Shown: positions 9,318-18,273 of the stretch, piece by piece
Layout: each line of letters begins with the position of its first letter
Numbering within the stretch: position 1 is the stretch's first letter
Source of the DNA: Allorhizocola rhizosphaerae
GTDB lineage: Bacteria; Actinomycetota; Actinomycetes; Mycobacteriales; Micromonosporaceae
DNA: 42,865 nucleotides
Assembly (NCBI RefSeq): GCF_003426775.1
Contig: NZ_QJUG01000052.1
Span: 1 to 42,865, forward strand
Reading direction: 5' to 3'
Translations under genes and position numbers: made by a program
Notes under the pieces: model-generated
The model's database searches: none
Told to the model about the DNA's origin: nothing
What the model saw: only the letters and a program-made list of their open reading frames with translations

Positions 9318-9419
9318 ATGGACGAGTTGGAGTCGCTGCATGCCCATGTGCCTGAGCCGCATCCGGCGCAGGTGTGGGCGGAAGTGACCCGTGTGATCGG
9401 TCGCGATCCCCGATCCTGA
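9318..9419 (+). CDS. Possible 33-residue small protein
   Basis: The ATG at 9318 is preceded by CTGGAGGCGCTC, a good ribosome-binding site with six-base spacing. It encodes an acidic helix, MDELESLHAHVPEPHPAQVW, ending RDPRS. The small frame at 9209-9304 ends 13 bases before it. The stretch from 9420 to 9570 shows no further gene. Confidence 0.35.
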   Translation: MDELESLHAHVPEPHPAQVWAEVTRVIGRDPRS

Positions 9420-9570
9420 CCCCGGACGGCCAACCGCCGGGCAACCCAAACCCCATCATCGGCACCCAGGAAAGGATGTCGGAGGTTTGCCGCGCCTGGT
9501 CGAGCGGCCACCACGTGTCAACAGGGCCAAGGCGTCACACAGTGCGCGGAGCCATCTGATCGATCCCCTG

Positions 9571-11394
9571 CTACGGGATGCGTTTGTCGTCAGGTGCGCG
9601 GCGAGTGGGGGCGAATCGGCGCCACCATCCGGGCGGGAGGTTGTCGGCGAGGATGCGGCTGGTGCGGCGGATCCACCACACCGCGATAACGACCAGGTAG
9701 ATAACGATGGTGCTGTGCAGCGTGCTGTACCCCACGATGACCATGCATGCGGCACCCATGATGCTCGCCAGAATAAGCCGCGCCGGCGCCGCAGTGACCA
9801 GCGCTAACGCGATGGCCACGCCGAGCAGCCCGGCACCGGTAACACCGAGGATCGCTGCCACCCACGTGGGCATAACCGTCATCGGCATCCCGCTGGCACG
9901 TGCGTTCACAGCCAGGACGCCGACGGCCGCCAGCGCCAACGACGCCACCGGGAACCGTACCCGCTCGGTCCACAATGGACGTCCCCGTAACCATGGCGCG
10001 GCCAGACCGATAACGATCGCGAGGGCGGAAGGGACGACAGCACCGGCCAGCGCCGAACTCAGATACGGCGGGGCCAATTCGACAGGTCCACCGATGATCG
10101 CTTGCCCCAGCAGCCCTTGCAGGGTCGCCACGACCAGGCCCAGCAGGCCGGAGAAGGCAAAGATCTGCCCGGCCTGGCGGGCGTGAGCCCGCGACTGTTC
10201 GGCCAGCAGTGCCGCCGCCACGTTCCGGCCCACCGTCAGGCACACCAGCGCCCACGCCCAGCCAGCCAACGCGAACGCTGCGGTGTCGAAGTAGACGCGC
10301 AACTTCTCGTAGTCGGAGGTGAGCCGGGAAAATTCTGGCGGCATGAGCCGCGCCACGATGTCGAAGGTCTGCCACACCAGCAGTCCTCCGGCCGCCATAC
10401 ACACCATCGGAGCAGCCAGGCTACTCGGGTATTTCCACCACCCGGCCCGCATCGTCGGCGCATGAACCTTGGGAGCCGCGCTTCGGACGCAGTCCAGGGC
10501 ACCGTAGACGGCCGCGAGTCGACCGTCGCGGGCCACGGAAGCCGAGATGCCGAGCCGGCCGTCGTCGGTCGACGATGGTGACAATGCCTGCGCCGCCTCG
10601 CCGTAGACAACGGCACCGTGCAGCCGGTCAGCGTCCACGTCAGCGGCGTCCAGCGTGTCGAGCACCGCATCTGCCACCGCCTGCCGTAGCGGCTGTGCCA
10701 CCTGGTGCAGGTCTGCGGGTGTGACGCTGGCCGGGGACGGCCGCTCGGTCAGGATCACCGCCGCTGTTTGGCCGTCCAGCAGCCGCGACTGCGCCTGCGA
10801 AAGCTGATCACGCACGCTGTCCGCTACCGGCGCAGGCAGCCCGAGCTGCTGGGTGAGGGCGTCAATAAGGCGCTCACCGGTGGCGTTGCGGATCGGTTGT
10901 GTGGCAATCCTTTCCCATCCGGCTGCGTGGCGACGCAGCACGCTCACCTCGCTCGCGCGCTCACCCAAATGACACACCAGCACCAATGCGCCGTCGGAAG
11001 AGCCGGGAAACGAGGCGGTGGCCACCGCGGCGGCTTCGCTGACCACCTGCACCATGCCCGAACCGGCCCGCTGCCCGGCCTGGGTCACCATCTCGTGGTG
11101 GCGTGGTCCCCAACCGGGCGGGACCGTCACCACGACCGTATCGACCTGGCCCGCGTACGAGGCAACCGCCCGCAGATGCTCGGCCAGCGCTGCGATCACC
11201 GGCTCGGCTGCCTCACGCCGCGTGACCGTCACCGCCGAGACCAGATCACGGCTGTCGTCCTCTTGCACGGTCGGAGTAGGCAGCGTGAGCTGGTCACCGA
11301 ACAACAGCGCCGAGCGATGTCCCTCACGCTCGACGGCCGCGACCGTGACCGCCGGTCCGACCTGGACAGCCAGCACCGTGCCAGACGAGTCCAC
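9571..11394 (-). CDS. Hsp70/actin-fold membrane protein
   Basis: A 607-residue protein. The first about 300 residues look like the nucleotide-binding actin fold of Hsp70-like proteins: LAVQVGPAVTVAAV (phosphate-1-like strand), VDTVVVTVPPGWGPRHHEMV, VVSEAAAVATASF, and a GALVLVCHLGERASEVSVL segment corresponding to phosphate-2. The canonical DLGGGT is degenerate (CHLGERA), so ATP hydrolysis is uncertain. The C-terminal half has about eight membrane helices and a basic tail, with no substrate-binding domain. It starts with GTG at 11394, without a clear ribosome site. It diverges from the second BTAD gene across 115 bases, which suggests a shared control region, and precedes the LysM-BTAD gene on the same strand. 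Inferred role: membrane partner of the BTAD proteins. Confidence 0.6.
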   Translation of the reverse strand: MDSSGTVLAVQVGPAVTVAAVEREGHRSALLFGDQLTLPTPTVQEDDSRDLVSAVTVTRREAAEPVIAALAEHLRAVASYAGQVDTVVVTVPPGWGPRHHEMVTQAGQRAGSGMVQVVSEAAAVATASFPGSSDGALVLVCHLGERASEVSVLRRHAAGWERIATQPIRNATGERLIDALTQQLGLPAPVADSVRDQLSQAQSRLLDGQTAAVILTERPSPASVTPADLHQVAQPLRQAVADAVLDTLDAADVDADRLHGAVVYGEAAQALSPSSTDDGRLGISASVARDGRLAAVYGALDCVRSAAPKVHAPTMRAGWWKYPSSLAAPMVCMAAGGLLVWQTFDIVARLMPPEFSRLTSDYEKLRVYFDTAAFALAGWAWALVCLTVGRNVAAALLAEQSRAHARQAGQIFAFSGLLGLVVATLQGLLGQAIIGGPVELAPPYLSSALAGAVVPSALAIVIGLAAPWLRGRPLWTERVRFPVASLALAAVGVLAVNARASGMPMTVMPTWVAAILGVTGAGLLGVAIALALVTAAPARLILASIMGAACMVIVGYSTLHSTIVIYLVVIAVWWIRRTSRILADNLPPGWWRRFAPTRRAPDDKRIP

Positions 11395-11509
11395 GAAGGC
11401 AAGTCTGCCCGATCATGTCAACGACTGTCGATCACTTATTTGCCGGGCGATCCGATCCTCGTCACGATGGATCCAAGAACTTCCGGTGAAGGGCGGTGGA
11501 CGGCGCGTG

Positions 11510-13546
11510 ATGGCGCGGATGGCGGCGGCAGCCCGCGCGCTGGCCTCCCTACTGACCACCGCGGCGCTCCTCGCCGCAGCCGCTACCGCCTTGGTCATGT
11601 GGGCGGGATGGCCACTGCCGCACCGGTGGCCCACCGCCGACCAGTGGGCAACCTTCGCCGATCAACCCCTGGCGCACCTGCCGATCAAGATCATCGCCGC
11701 GCTGGCGGGTTGGCTGCTGTGGTTTGCGCTGGTCGCGTCACTCGCGCTGGAGGCATGGATACGCTTCGCACGGCGGCCACCACCGCTCATCCTTCCGCGC
11801 CCAATGCGTGTGCTCGCCGCCGGAATGCTGGGGACCAGCGTTGTCGCCGTGGCCACCTCGGCGCACGCCACCCCACCCGCGGCTTCCTCCACCGGCGTCC
11901 ACCATCCGGCCATCCACGAGAACCCTGTCACGCAGCCCGCGTCGCCGCACAGCACCGGCCGACTCGGGCCCGCGCACACCCCCGACGACACTGGCGCCTT
12001 TCCCGACGCCCCAACCAGACCAGGCTCAGACGGATCATCGAGTGCTGACGTCCGCCGGCAGGGTGTCGATGTTCCCGGTGGCTGGATCGTCTGGCCAGTC
12101 GCCGCTGGTGTACTCGCCGCAACCGCGATCGCCCTGCTTCGCTCCCGCACCCTGGCACCCGCCTCGGCACTGCTACGGGCCATCCGTGCCGCCCGACACG
12201 GCGCCGCCGACCCCACCAGCGAGGAACCAACCACCACCACCTACGACATCGCCGTCCTCGAGCAGGACGCAACCACCGCACCGCGATTGACGATCGGGCT
12301 GCGCGAAGCAACCGACCTGGGCATCGACGCCCTTCCAGCCGACGGCGTCGCTATCACCGGACCCGGCAGCACCGATGCGCTGCGCGGAATCCTCGCCGCA
12401 GCCGCCACCAGCACCAACGCGACAATCGTCATCCCAGCAGACCTGCTGCACGCCCTAACCGGCGCTCAATTGTCTCTACCCGGCGTGACGCCAACCCACG
12501 ACACCCACGCCGCCATGCACCGCATCCAGATGGAGATCCACCGCCGATACACCCTCACCCACGAAACCAACACCTCAAGTACGGACAATGTCCATCCGCC
12601 CCTGGTGCTGCTCATCGAGCCGCCGACCGTCCAACCGCGACGCCTCGCTGCGCTCGCTGAACTGGGCAGTGAACATGACGTCCGCATTGTCGTTGCCGGG
12701 CAATGGGACGCAGGCGATACTTGGTCAGTTGACCGTTACGGCCGTACGACGGCAGGCACGGCCACCATCGGCCGCGTCAACATGCTCAACCCCCAAGGGC
12801 TGGCGCAACTCGCCCAGGCGCTCAAGCGAACCACCGGACCTGCGGCTGTTTCAGACCAAGCGGCGCCACCAGAACCCCCAGTGTCGGCGATCTTTCATCT
12901 GTCCATCCTCGGCCCGCTACGGCTTGCCACATCGTCGAGTCCGGCCATCCACATCCGCCGCAGCGGCTCCCGGCAAATCGCTGTCTACCTCGCGCTACAC
13001 CCTGACGGCACCAGCCGATACGAACTACTGGAACACATCTTCGGCCACATGACCATGTCCTCAGCGACCACCAGCCTCGACAGCTGCCTGTACGAACTGC
13101 GACGGCTACTGGCCGCCAACGACGGCAGCGCGCTTATGCGCCTCGACGACACCTACCGCCTCGATCCGCAACTGATCACCGTCGACTGGTGGCAACTTCT
13201 GTACCACCTGCGACGCGGCGACCTCACCCAGGCCACCACCCAGTACGCCGGACCCATCGCCGACGGACACACCTGGCCGTGGCTACCCGAGCACCGGCAA
13301 AACGCACGCCACCTCATCGCCGACGCCCACGCTGCACTGGCCCGCACGGCCACCACGCCCGAACAAGCTCTCACCCATGCCCTCGTCGGCATCACCATCG
13401 ACCCCTACTCGACAGCCAGCCACGACGCAGCCATCGACGCCTACACACGCCTCGACCAGGCCGACCACGCACAGACCCTGCGAGAGGAGATGGTCAAGCG
13501 CCTTGCCGACCTACAGCGCGTCGAGCGACAACGTATGTCCGAGTAG
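11510..13546 (+). CDS. BTAD-domain membrane protein, no LysM
   Basis: A 678-residue paralogue of the 6227-8931 protein. It has two N-terminal membrane helices (LASLLTTAALLAAAATAL and IIAALAGWLLWFALVASLAL), a periplasmic-type Pro/Thr/Ser linker without a LysM, a third helix near residue 195 (WPVAAGVLAATAIALL), a cytoplasmic middle region, and a C-terminal winged-helix plus BTAD pair (SGSRQIAVYLALHPDGTSRY, then DTYRLDPQLITVDWWQLLYHL). The shared ALHPDGTS / ACHPDGSS motif makes the paralogy clear. The start is ATG 11510; GTG 11507 is an equally possible in-frame start, with GAAGGGCGGTGG somewhat far upstream. It is intact, unlike its LysM-bearing relative. Confidence 0.75.
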   Translation: MARMAAAARALASLLTTAALLAAAATALVMWAGWPLPHRWPTADQWATFADQPLAHLPIKIIAALAGWLLWFALVASLALEAWIRFARRPPPLILPRPMRVLAAGMLGTSVVAVATSAHATPPAASSTGVHHPAIHENPVTQPASPHSTGRLGPAHTPDDTGAFPDAPTRPGSDGSSSADVRRQGVDVPGGWIVWPVAAGVLAATAIALLRSRTLAPASALLRAIRAARHGAADPTSEEPTTTTYDIAVLEQDATTAPRLTIGLREATDLGIDALPADGVAITGPGSTDALRGILAAAATSTNATIVIPADLLHALTGAQLSLPGVTPTHDTHAAMHRIQMEIHRRYTLTHETNTSSTDNVHPPLVLLIEPPTVQPRRLAALAELGSEHDVRIVVAGQWDAGDTWSVDRYGRTTAGTATIGRVNMLNPQGLAQLAQALKRTTGPAAVSDQAAPPEPPVSAIFHLSILGPLRLATSSSPAIHIRRSGSRQIAVYLALHPDGTSRYELLEHIFGHMTMSSATTSLDSCLYELRRLLAANDGSALMRLDDTYRLDPQLITVDWWQLLYHLRRGDLTQATTQYAGPIADGHTWPWLPEHRQNARHLIADAHAALARTATTPEQALTHALVGITIDPYSTASHDAAIDAYTRLDQADHAQTLREEMVKRLADLQRVERQRMSE

Positions 13547-13708
13547 ACATTCGGACGTCGCCACGCCGCGTCAGTCTGACCGGGCAGCGCGCCAGGCTCA
13601 TCACAGGCGACATCACCGTGGCTTGCTTCGGGCCGTCATCACCGGCCAAACGGCCGGTTGCCAGAGCACAAGGCTCGGCTCACATTTCGGCGAGTATTTT
13701 CTCAGCGA

Positions 13709-13959
13709 TCATCCGGCGTCGTCGCGTAGGAGGCGCTCGTAGGTACGTCGTGCTTCCACCAGCTGAATCCAAGCATCGCGAATCTCGACGACCGCGCCCA
13801 CCTGCTACGGTTCCACAGCTGCATCATCCGGCCTAGGTCGGTGGTGAGCGGGACGCCGGCCGCCTCGAAGCGGAGCATCGCCTGCTGCAGCTTCCGTACG
13901 GCCACTTCGTACTCCCGTCTCCCTGCCAAGAGGTCGTGGCGCGACGGCCGTCTACCCAT
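13709..13959 (-). pseudogene. Small hypothetical protein, frameshifted
   Basis: From ATG 13959 the frame reads MGRRPSRHDLLAGRREYEVA and then LQQAMLRFEAAGVPLTTDLG, a soluble helical protein. Near 13806-13825 it derails into a Ser/Trp-rich tail, while the adjacent frame gives a better continuation (VVEIRDAWIQLVEARRTYER) to a stop at 13709. One lost base would give 83 residues. The family is not recognised. The frame is open further upstream to 14130, so the start is uncertain. The 162 bases between this gene and the BTAD gene at 13546 show nothing. Confidence 0.45.
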
Positions 13960-14159
13960 GGCGAGATCATAATCGAACGCCTGTCCGAAGCCCTGTGACG
14001 CCGTCGGCGGCCCACTGCGTGTGCCCAGGGCTGTCTTGACTTCGACGCGTCGGCGCATGCCTTTGTCGAGCGTTGTTTGCATTCGAGAAGCAGGCTTAGA
14101 AATCAACTGCGCGACTTCGAACAGTCGCATTCCTTCGCGATTTTAAAGGAGGTTCCCCT

Positions 14160-14279
14160 GTGCCGAATTCGCATTTCAGTGCGCGGATGCGCACGGCCCA
14201 AACTGGGGGAATTAGGTGGCTGACACCACTGCAAACGGACGAATGGAAACGTATGATGAATGGGCGCGACCCGCCGTAG
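14160..14279 (+). CDS. Possible 39-codon leader ORF with strong RBS
   Basis: AAAGGAGGT at 14145-14153 is the best ribosome-binding site in this area, seven bases before a GTG at 14160 that opens MPNSHFSARMRTAQTGGIRW and ends at 14279. It overlaps the next gene (start 14216) in a different frame. It could be a translated leader that feeds ribosomes into the recombinase operon, or the ribosome site may be a relic. The composition does not look strongly coding. Confidence 0.3.
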   Translation: MPNSHFSARMRTAQTGGIRWLTPLQTDEWKRMMNGRDPP

Positions 14280-14491
14280 AACCTGGCAATTCGGACGGTC
14301 GTGCCGCTAGTGAGAATAGCAATGAGCAGATGACTTTTCGGCTAGAGATTGTCTTGGTCTCGGGCCGCGAAGGGGCGAAACTCCAAGCTATTCAGGCCCG
14401 AGCAATTCGAGAAGCATTGCTTTGGGCTGCCCAACGAGATGACAACGGCAATAGCCCTGGGGAGGGTGGAAATGACGGTCGCGATGATTGA
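14216..14491 (+). CDS. Small acidic protein coupled to serine recombinase
   Basis: A 91-residue protein starting GTG at 14216 (GGGGGA six bases upstream) with MADTTANGRMETYDEWARP. The middle has EIVLVSGREGAKLQAIQARA followed by a helix IREALLWAAQ, and the tail is Gly/Asp-rich. Its 3' end overlaps the recombinase start by 20 bases, so the two are co-translated. I do not recognise it. Position suggests an accessory to the recombinase, possibly a directionality factor or regulator; this is inference only. Confidence 0.6.
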   Translation: MADTTANGRMETYDEWARPAVEPGNSDGRAASENSNEQMTFRLEIVLVSGREGAKLQAIQARAIREALLWAAQRDDNGNSPGEGGNDGRDD

Positions 14492-16514
14492 CGACGTGTC
14501 CGGCTCCGAGCTTGACGTCATGGACTGGCTGCTACAGATCGCCGACAAACACAGCGCGGACGACGACCTTCCAAGCATCGTGCCCGTGGCGTTCGTAGCC
14601 CGAACCTCCGATGAAGACCGGCAGGACCCGACGCTGTCGATTCCACGCCAGTTGGAGAGTGTCCGGGTTGGCCTGCCGCCTGGCTTCGTCATCGTGGCTC
14701 ACTTCTACGATGTTGAGTCGGGTCGCACCGCACTTCATCTACGGGGCCATGGAGATGCGCATAAAGCCTTCGACATCCCAGTGCCCCGTGACGGGGGCAT
14801 CGCCGACATGCTCGCCGAAGCGCAGCGCGCGGACCGCCGATTCGTAGCCGTCGCATGCGAATCGGTCGAGCGGATCGCGCGTATCACCTACTACGGAACA
14901 AAAATCGAGCATGAACTCGAACAGGCCGGCGTCGCCCTGCTCGCGGCCGACGAGGGGATAGACGCCAATGCCGTCCGCCGCCAAGGCGGCGGGCCGAAGA
15001 ATGCCACATCGGTTCTGACCCGAAGGGTCAAGCAAGCAATTTCCGAGTGGTACGTGCTGCAAATGCTTGACCTGTCATGGAAAGGCTTTAAGCAGCACGT
15101 GGCCCAGGGATGGAATATCGGCAAGCCGCCCTACGGATATCTCAAGGAAGTACACCCACATCCGGTCAAGGCCAAGCGGGAGGAAGGACTTACCAAGCAC
15201 CGCCTGGTTATTGACCCAGATCGTGGGCCTGTGGTTACGCAGATTTTTGCCTGGCGGGCCATGGAACGCTTGTCGTACCAGCACATCGCGGACCGGCTCA
15301 ACACGGACCTCGACCGGTACCCGCCGCCCGTCCCGGTGAAGCGGGAGACGTACAACACCGCGATCGGGGCGTGGACCCCCACGGCGGTAAGGGAAGTTCT
15401 CGATAACCCGAAGCACACCGGGTACATGGTCTGGAACCGCCGCAAGCGTTCCCGGCCAGAACGCGGTGTCAAGGGACGCGTCAACCCGCCAAGCGAGTGG
15501 GTGTGGTCGCCTCAGCCGACCCATGAGCCCTTGACGACGCGCGCCTACTTCGATGCGGCCAGTCCAGTCGGTCGCTACCGGCAGGGGTCACGGTCAAAGG
15601 CGATTGCCAACCCGCACCCGCAGACCGAACGTACCTACCGGTACCGCTCGTACCTGTTGTGCGACCTGTGTTCGCGCCGGATGTTCGGCAAAACCCGGCG
15701 CAGGATAACCCGCGCCGACGACACCTACTACGCATGTGTGACCAAGCGGGAGCACCACAAGACTGAAGCCTGGTACGCCAGGCACCCGGACGCATTGACG
15801 GTACGCGAGGACGCTATCGACCCGTTCGTCGCCCGGTTCTTCAACGAGCGAGTCTTCGGGCCGCACCGGCTGACCTACCTGGAAAGCCCGGTCGATGAGC
15901 CGGTGCGGTCAGACCACCAAGCGGCAGCTGCGGTCTACGCCAAGCAGCTCGACGAGCTGGACGCGGCCAACAAGAACCTCATCCTGTCCCTGCAACAGAT
16001 GACCAGCACCGGTGACGCCGAGATCGACGCGCAGTGGAGATCGCAACTGCAAACTCAGTTCGCCGAGAACAGCAAGCGCAAGAAGGCCGTCGCCGCCGAA
16101 CTGGAGGCGCTGGCCAAAACGATCAGGCAACCGACCCAGGTTCGGCGGGACATCGTCGACCGGCTGCCACAGGTGAGCCTGGACGTTCTCGATCTTCCAG
16201 ACGAGCAACAGCGGCAGCTCTTCGACGCGTTCCAGCTGGAGATCCGGTACGACCGGCACCGCCAGCAAATCACGATCAAGGTCGCCATCCGTGCCGAGAT
16301 GATCGACTCCATCGGCCGGGCCACCGTCAGCCTCGCGGGCCAGGTGCCCAGCATTCCGGGCCAGCGGCGGTCGACCGAGAACGAGACAACAGATCGGGCG
16401 GGCGCACCAGCGCCCGCCCGGCAATCCGTTCCCATGTTTGACGTGCACCTCATCGGGGGTCTTTCACACCCTGATCATGAAGTGCGCCTTCTATTCGAAA
16501 CGGTCAGGGGGTGA
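14472..16514 (+). CDS. Large serine recombinase
   Basis: A 680-residue site-specific recombinase of the large serine class. The catalytic domain starts with VAFVARTSDEDR (nucleophile Ser46) followed by LSIPRQLESVR, and includes FVAVACESVERIARITYYG, the equivalent of the usual DRLAR helix. The recombinase domain follows (GKPPYGYL..., WTPTAVREVLDNPKHTGYMVW), then the zinc ribbon (CDLCSRRMFG ... YYACVTKREHH) and a coiled-coil region (AKQLDELDAANKNLILSLQQ). The ATG at 14472 is chosen because GGAGGGTGG precedes it; an upstream ATG at 14349 lies inside the preceding gene. This would integrate or excise an element by crossing two short att sites. It ends seven bases before the convergent defence operon, so that operon is likely its cargo or neighbour. 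No att site was found. Confidence 0.9.
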   Translation: MTVAMIDDVSGSELDVMDWLLQIADKHSADDDLPSIVPVAFVARTSDEDRQDPTLSIPRQLESVRVGLPPGFVIVAHFYDVESGRTALHLRGHGDAHKAFDIPVPRDGGIADMLAEAQRADRRFVAVACESVERIARITYYGTKIEHELEQAGVALLAADEGIDANAVRRQGGGPKNATSVLTRRVKQAISEWYVLQMLDLSWKGFKQHVAQGWNIGKPPYGYLKEVHPHPVKAKREEGLTKHRLVIDPDRGPVVTQIFAWRAMERLSYQHIADRLNTDLDRYPPPVPVKRETYNTAIGAWTPTAVREVLDNPKHTGYMVWNRRKRSRPERGVKGRVNPPSEWVWSPQPTHEPLTTRAYFDAASPVGRYRQGSRSKAIANPHPQTERTYRYRSYLLCDLCSRRMFGKTRRRITRADDTYYACVTKREHHKTEAWYARHPDALTVREDAIDPFVARFFNERVFGPHRLTYLESPVDEPVRSDHQAAAAVYAKQLDELDAANKNLILSLQQMTSTGDAEIDAQWRSQLQTQFAENSKRKKAVAAELEALAKTIRQPTQVRRDIVDRLPQVSLDVLDLPDEQQRQLFDAFQLEIRYDRHRQQITIKVAIRAEMIDSIGRATVSLAGQVPSIPGQRRSTENETTDRAGAPAPARQSVPMFDVHLIGGLSHPDHEVRLLFETVRG

Positions 16515-16521
16515 GTCATAT

Positions 16522-18273
16522 TCAGAGCCAGTAAGTGGCGTTCATGTCCGGATCTGGCGTCAAGTCGGCTTCAATCACTTCAATCATTGTATTCTCCCGG
16601 CGCCACCGACTAACGGCATCTCGTGCTTGGTTGGCTCGGTTGCATTGGTCGGCAGACAAGTAAAACCGAAACGCTTTAACCGCATCCCAGGCATCAGACA
16701 CGACTGCAAGATCTGGCGGCCTCTCGGCTGCAACCCTTACGTAGTGTTCTACTGCGGCTGCTACCGAACTTTGCTTTACCCTGGGCTCAAGGCGCGGTAG
16801 CACATCAATGCTGCCGTCAGCGCTGTAAACGACAATGACCGCTGGGGGCGGATCACTGTTCAAGTACCGAACTGCGTTGTTGAAGCGGCTTCCCCGAGCT
16901 GGGTCGCCTTTACCGGCCGCTTGTCCGTCTAAGATTACTCCGATTGCGTGGCAGCGACCCTCGCCATCCACAAGAATGGCGCCGTCCATCGCGGTGAGCT
17001 GGCGTACCAGATCATCAGAAAGCAACGTCGGTTCGACTGCCCATGCTTGTGGAGAGAGCCGACTAGCCTCGCCTGCCGCGTTACTAGAAACAACCAGCAT
17101 GGCGCCGTGATCATTTTCGGCGACGACTTGTGCAAGGCGTTCAAGGATATTCGCATCCGCACCTGGAATTAGGCGCTCAACTGCGTCTTTAAACGCATCC
17201 ACATCCAACACATGTGTGGGAAGTTGCGCCAATCCGTCCCGGACGCTAAGGAGTCGAGTTTGGCCATGCATCAAGTCCCATGCACCGCGGCCAAGTATTG
17301 AGACGCCGAAGACGGTTTCCGAAGATTCGTCGTAACCATCACGCACGCGTCCAAGGCCGTACACTTTTCCACTCATGTCGAGCTCTGCTACGAGAAGCTC
17401 GGACGCCGCACCCCCGGCCTCCATAAGCTTTCGAACTGCCCGCATATGCCTTATCTTAATAGGCTGCTTGAGCTGAATGAGGACCTCGACCGCCTTATCA
17501 TCTTGTTTGGCCAAAACCAATTTACCGATACCGAATCGGCCTTCATATGGCAAGGCAGAAATCGCGCTTAAGATTCCGTCGATGTCGTTGCCGAACCAGA
17601 AGCCAGCACAGATGAGCACGGTACGAACGAATCGTTCCGTGGCACTCCGAACGACCTCTGTACTGGCCGCGCCAAGAGCATGAAGGTTGGAACCCGCATC
17701 AGGAAGATAGAGGGTGGTTGCAGCTCGATGCAGAATGTCGTCAATTAACGCATGAACCAGCGAGGGTGTGACGTCAAACCTCTCACGCCTGGTCGTCCGC
17801 AGCTGCGGTACATTTTCAAGTGCCTCCGACCAGATCCCAAGCACGACATGAACCTCGTAATCCGCGATGCGGCTCGAGTAGCTGGTGAAGTACGTCCGTC
17901 CGGTACCCGCATGGTGCTTGCGGAACACCTCCGAAATAGCTTCTGCACGCATTTTGTCTCGCAATGCCCTGTGTCGAGCTTCATGGACATGTCCCGCGCT
18001 GTGCCAAATAGTACTTTCGGGGTTTGCCGCATAGAGCTCCTCTGAACGCGCGGCAACGTTGGCAAAATCAGAAGGCGCATAAGGCCCAGTTTCTGGTTCG
18101 ACACAGACGTCGAAAGCGTGTTGGCCAGCAACCCTAAATCCAACAAGGAAAACGATAGGGTCACCGCTGAAGCCGATGGCCTCCAGCGCTGCGTTAGCTG
18201 CGAATCGCACACTCGTTCTGAAATGGGCCTGATAGCCCCACATAAACTGATTGATTGTCCTTCTATGAGGCAT
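16522..18273 (-). CDS. DAC (DisA_N)-like nucleotide-cyclase/sensor protein
   Basis: A 583-residue soluble protein, third gene of the CBASS operon. The C-terminal part (about 375-500) resembles a diadenylate cyclase domain: MLVVSSNAAGEASRL, then MDGAILVDGEGRCHAIGVIL with the DGA motif at 430-432, GSR at 461-463 followed by FNNAVRYL, and AVIVVYSADGSIDVLPRL. Canonical diadenylate cyclases have an RHR motif after the Gly; here it is R-F-N, so the ATP site is altered. The N-terminal 350 residues contain at least one more alpha/beta domain (DPIVFLVGFRVAGQHAFDV) and a central RFGIGKLVLAKQDDKAVEVL segment; DAC-associated N-terminal sensor domains are described in comparative studies of nucleotide-signalling systems. 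It could synthesise, bind or degrade a nucleotide signal. Its ATG overlaps the Cap15 stop by 11 bases, so translation is coupled. Lower GC than flanking genes. Confidence 0.65.
   Translation of the reverse strand: MPHRRTINQFMWGYQAHFRTSVRFAANAALEAIGFSGDPIVFLVGFRVAGQHAFDVCVEPETGPYAPSDFANVAARSEELYAANPESTIWHSAGHVHEARHRALRDKMRAEAISEVFRKHHAGTGRTYFTSYSSRIADYEVHVVLGIWSEALENVPQLRTTRRERFDVTPSLVHALIDDILHRAATTLYLPDAGSNLHALGAASTEVVRSATERFVRTVLICAGFWFGNDIDGILSAISALPYEGRFGIGKLVLAKQDDKAVEVLIQLKQPIKIRHMRAVRKLMEAGGAASELLVAELDMSGKVYGLGRVRDGYDESSETVFGVSILGRGAWDLMHGQTRLLSVRDGLAQLPTHVLDVDAFKDAVERLIPGADANILERLAQVVAENDHGAMLVVSSNAAGEASRLSPQAWAVEPTLLSDDLVRQLTAMDGAILVDGEGRCHAIGVILDGQAAGKGDPARGSRFNNAVRYLNSDPPPAVIVVYSADGSIDVLPRLEPRVKQSSVAAAVEHYVRVAAERPPDLAVVSDAWDAVKAFRFYLSADQCNRANQARDAVSRWRRENTMIEVIEADLTPDPDMNATYWL

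Noticed and set aside
11018-11506. In-frame extension of the second BTAD gene upstream of 11507
   Set aside because: It is antisense to the well-supported Hsp70-like gene and has no membrane-helix or family sequence; the membrane start at 11507/11510 is typical.
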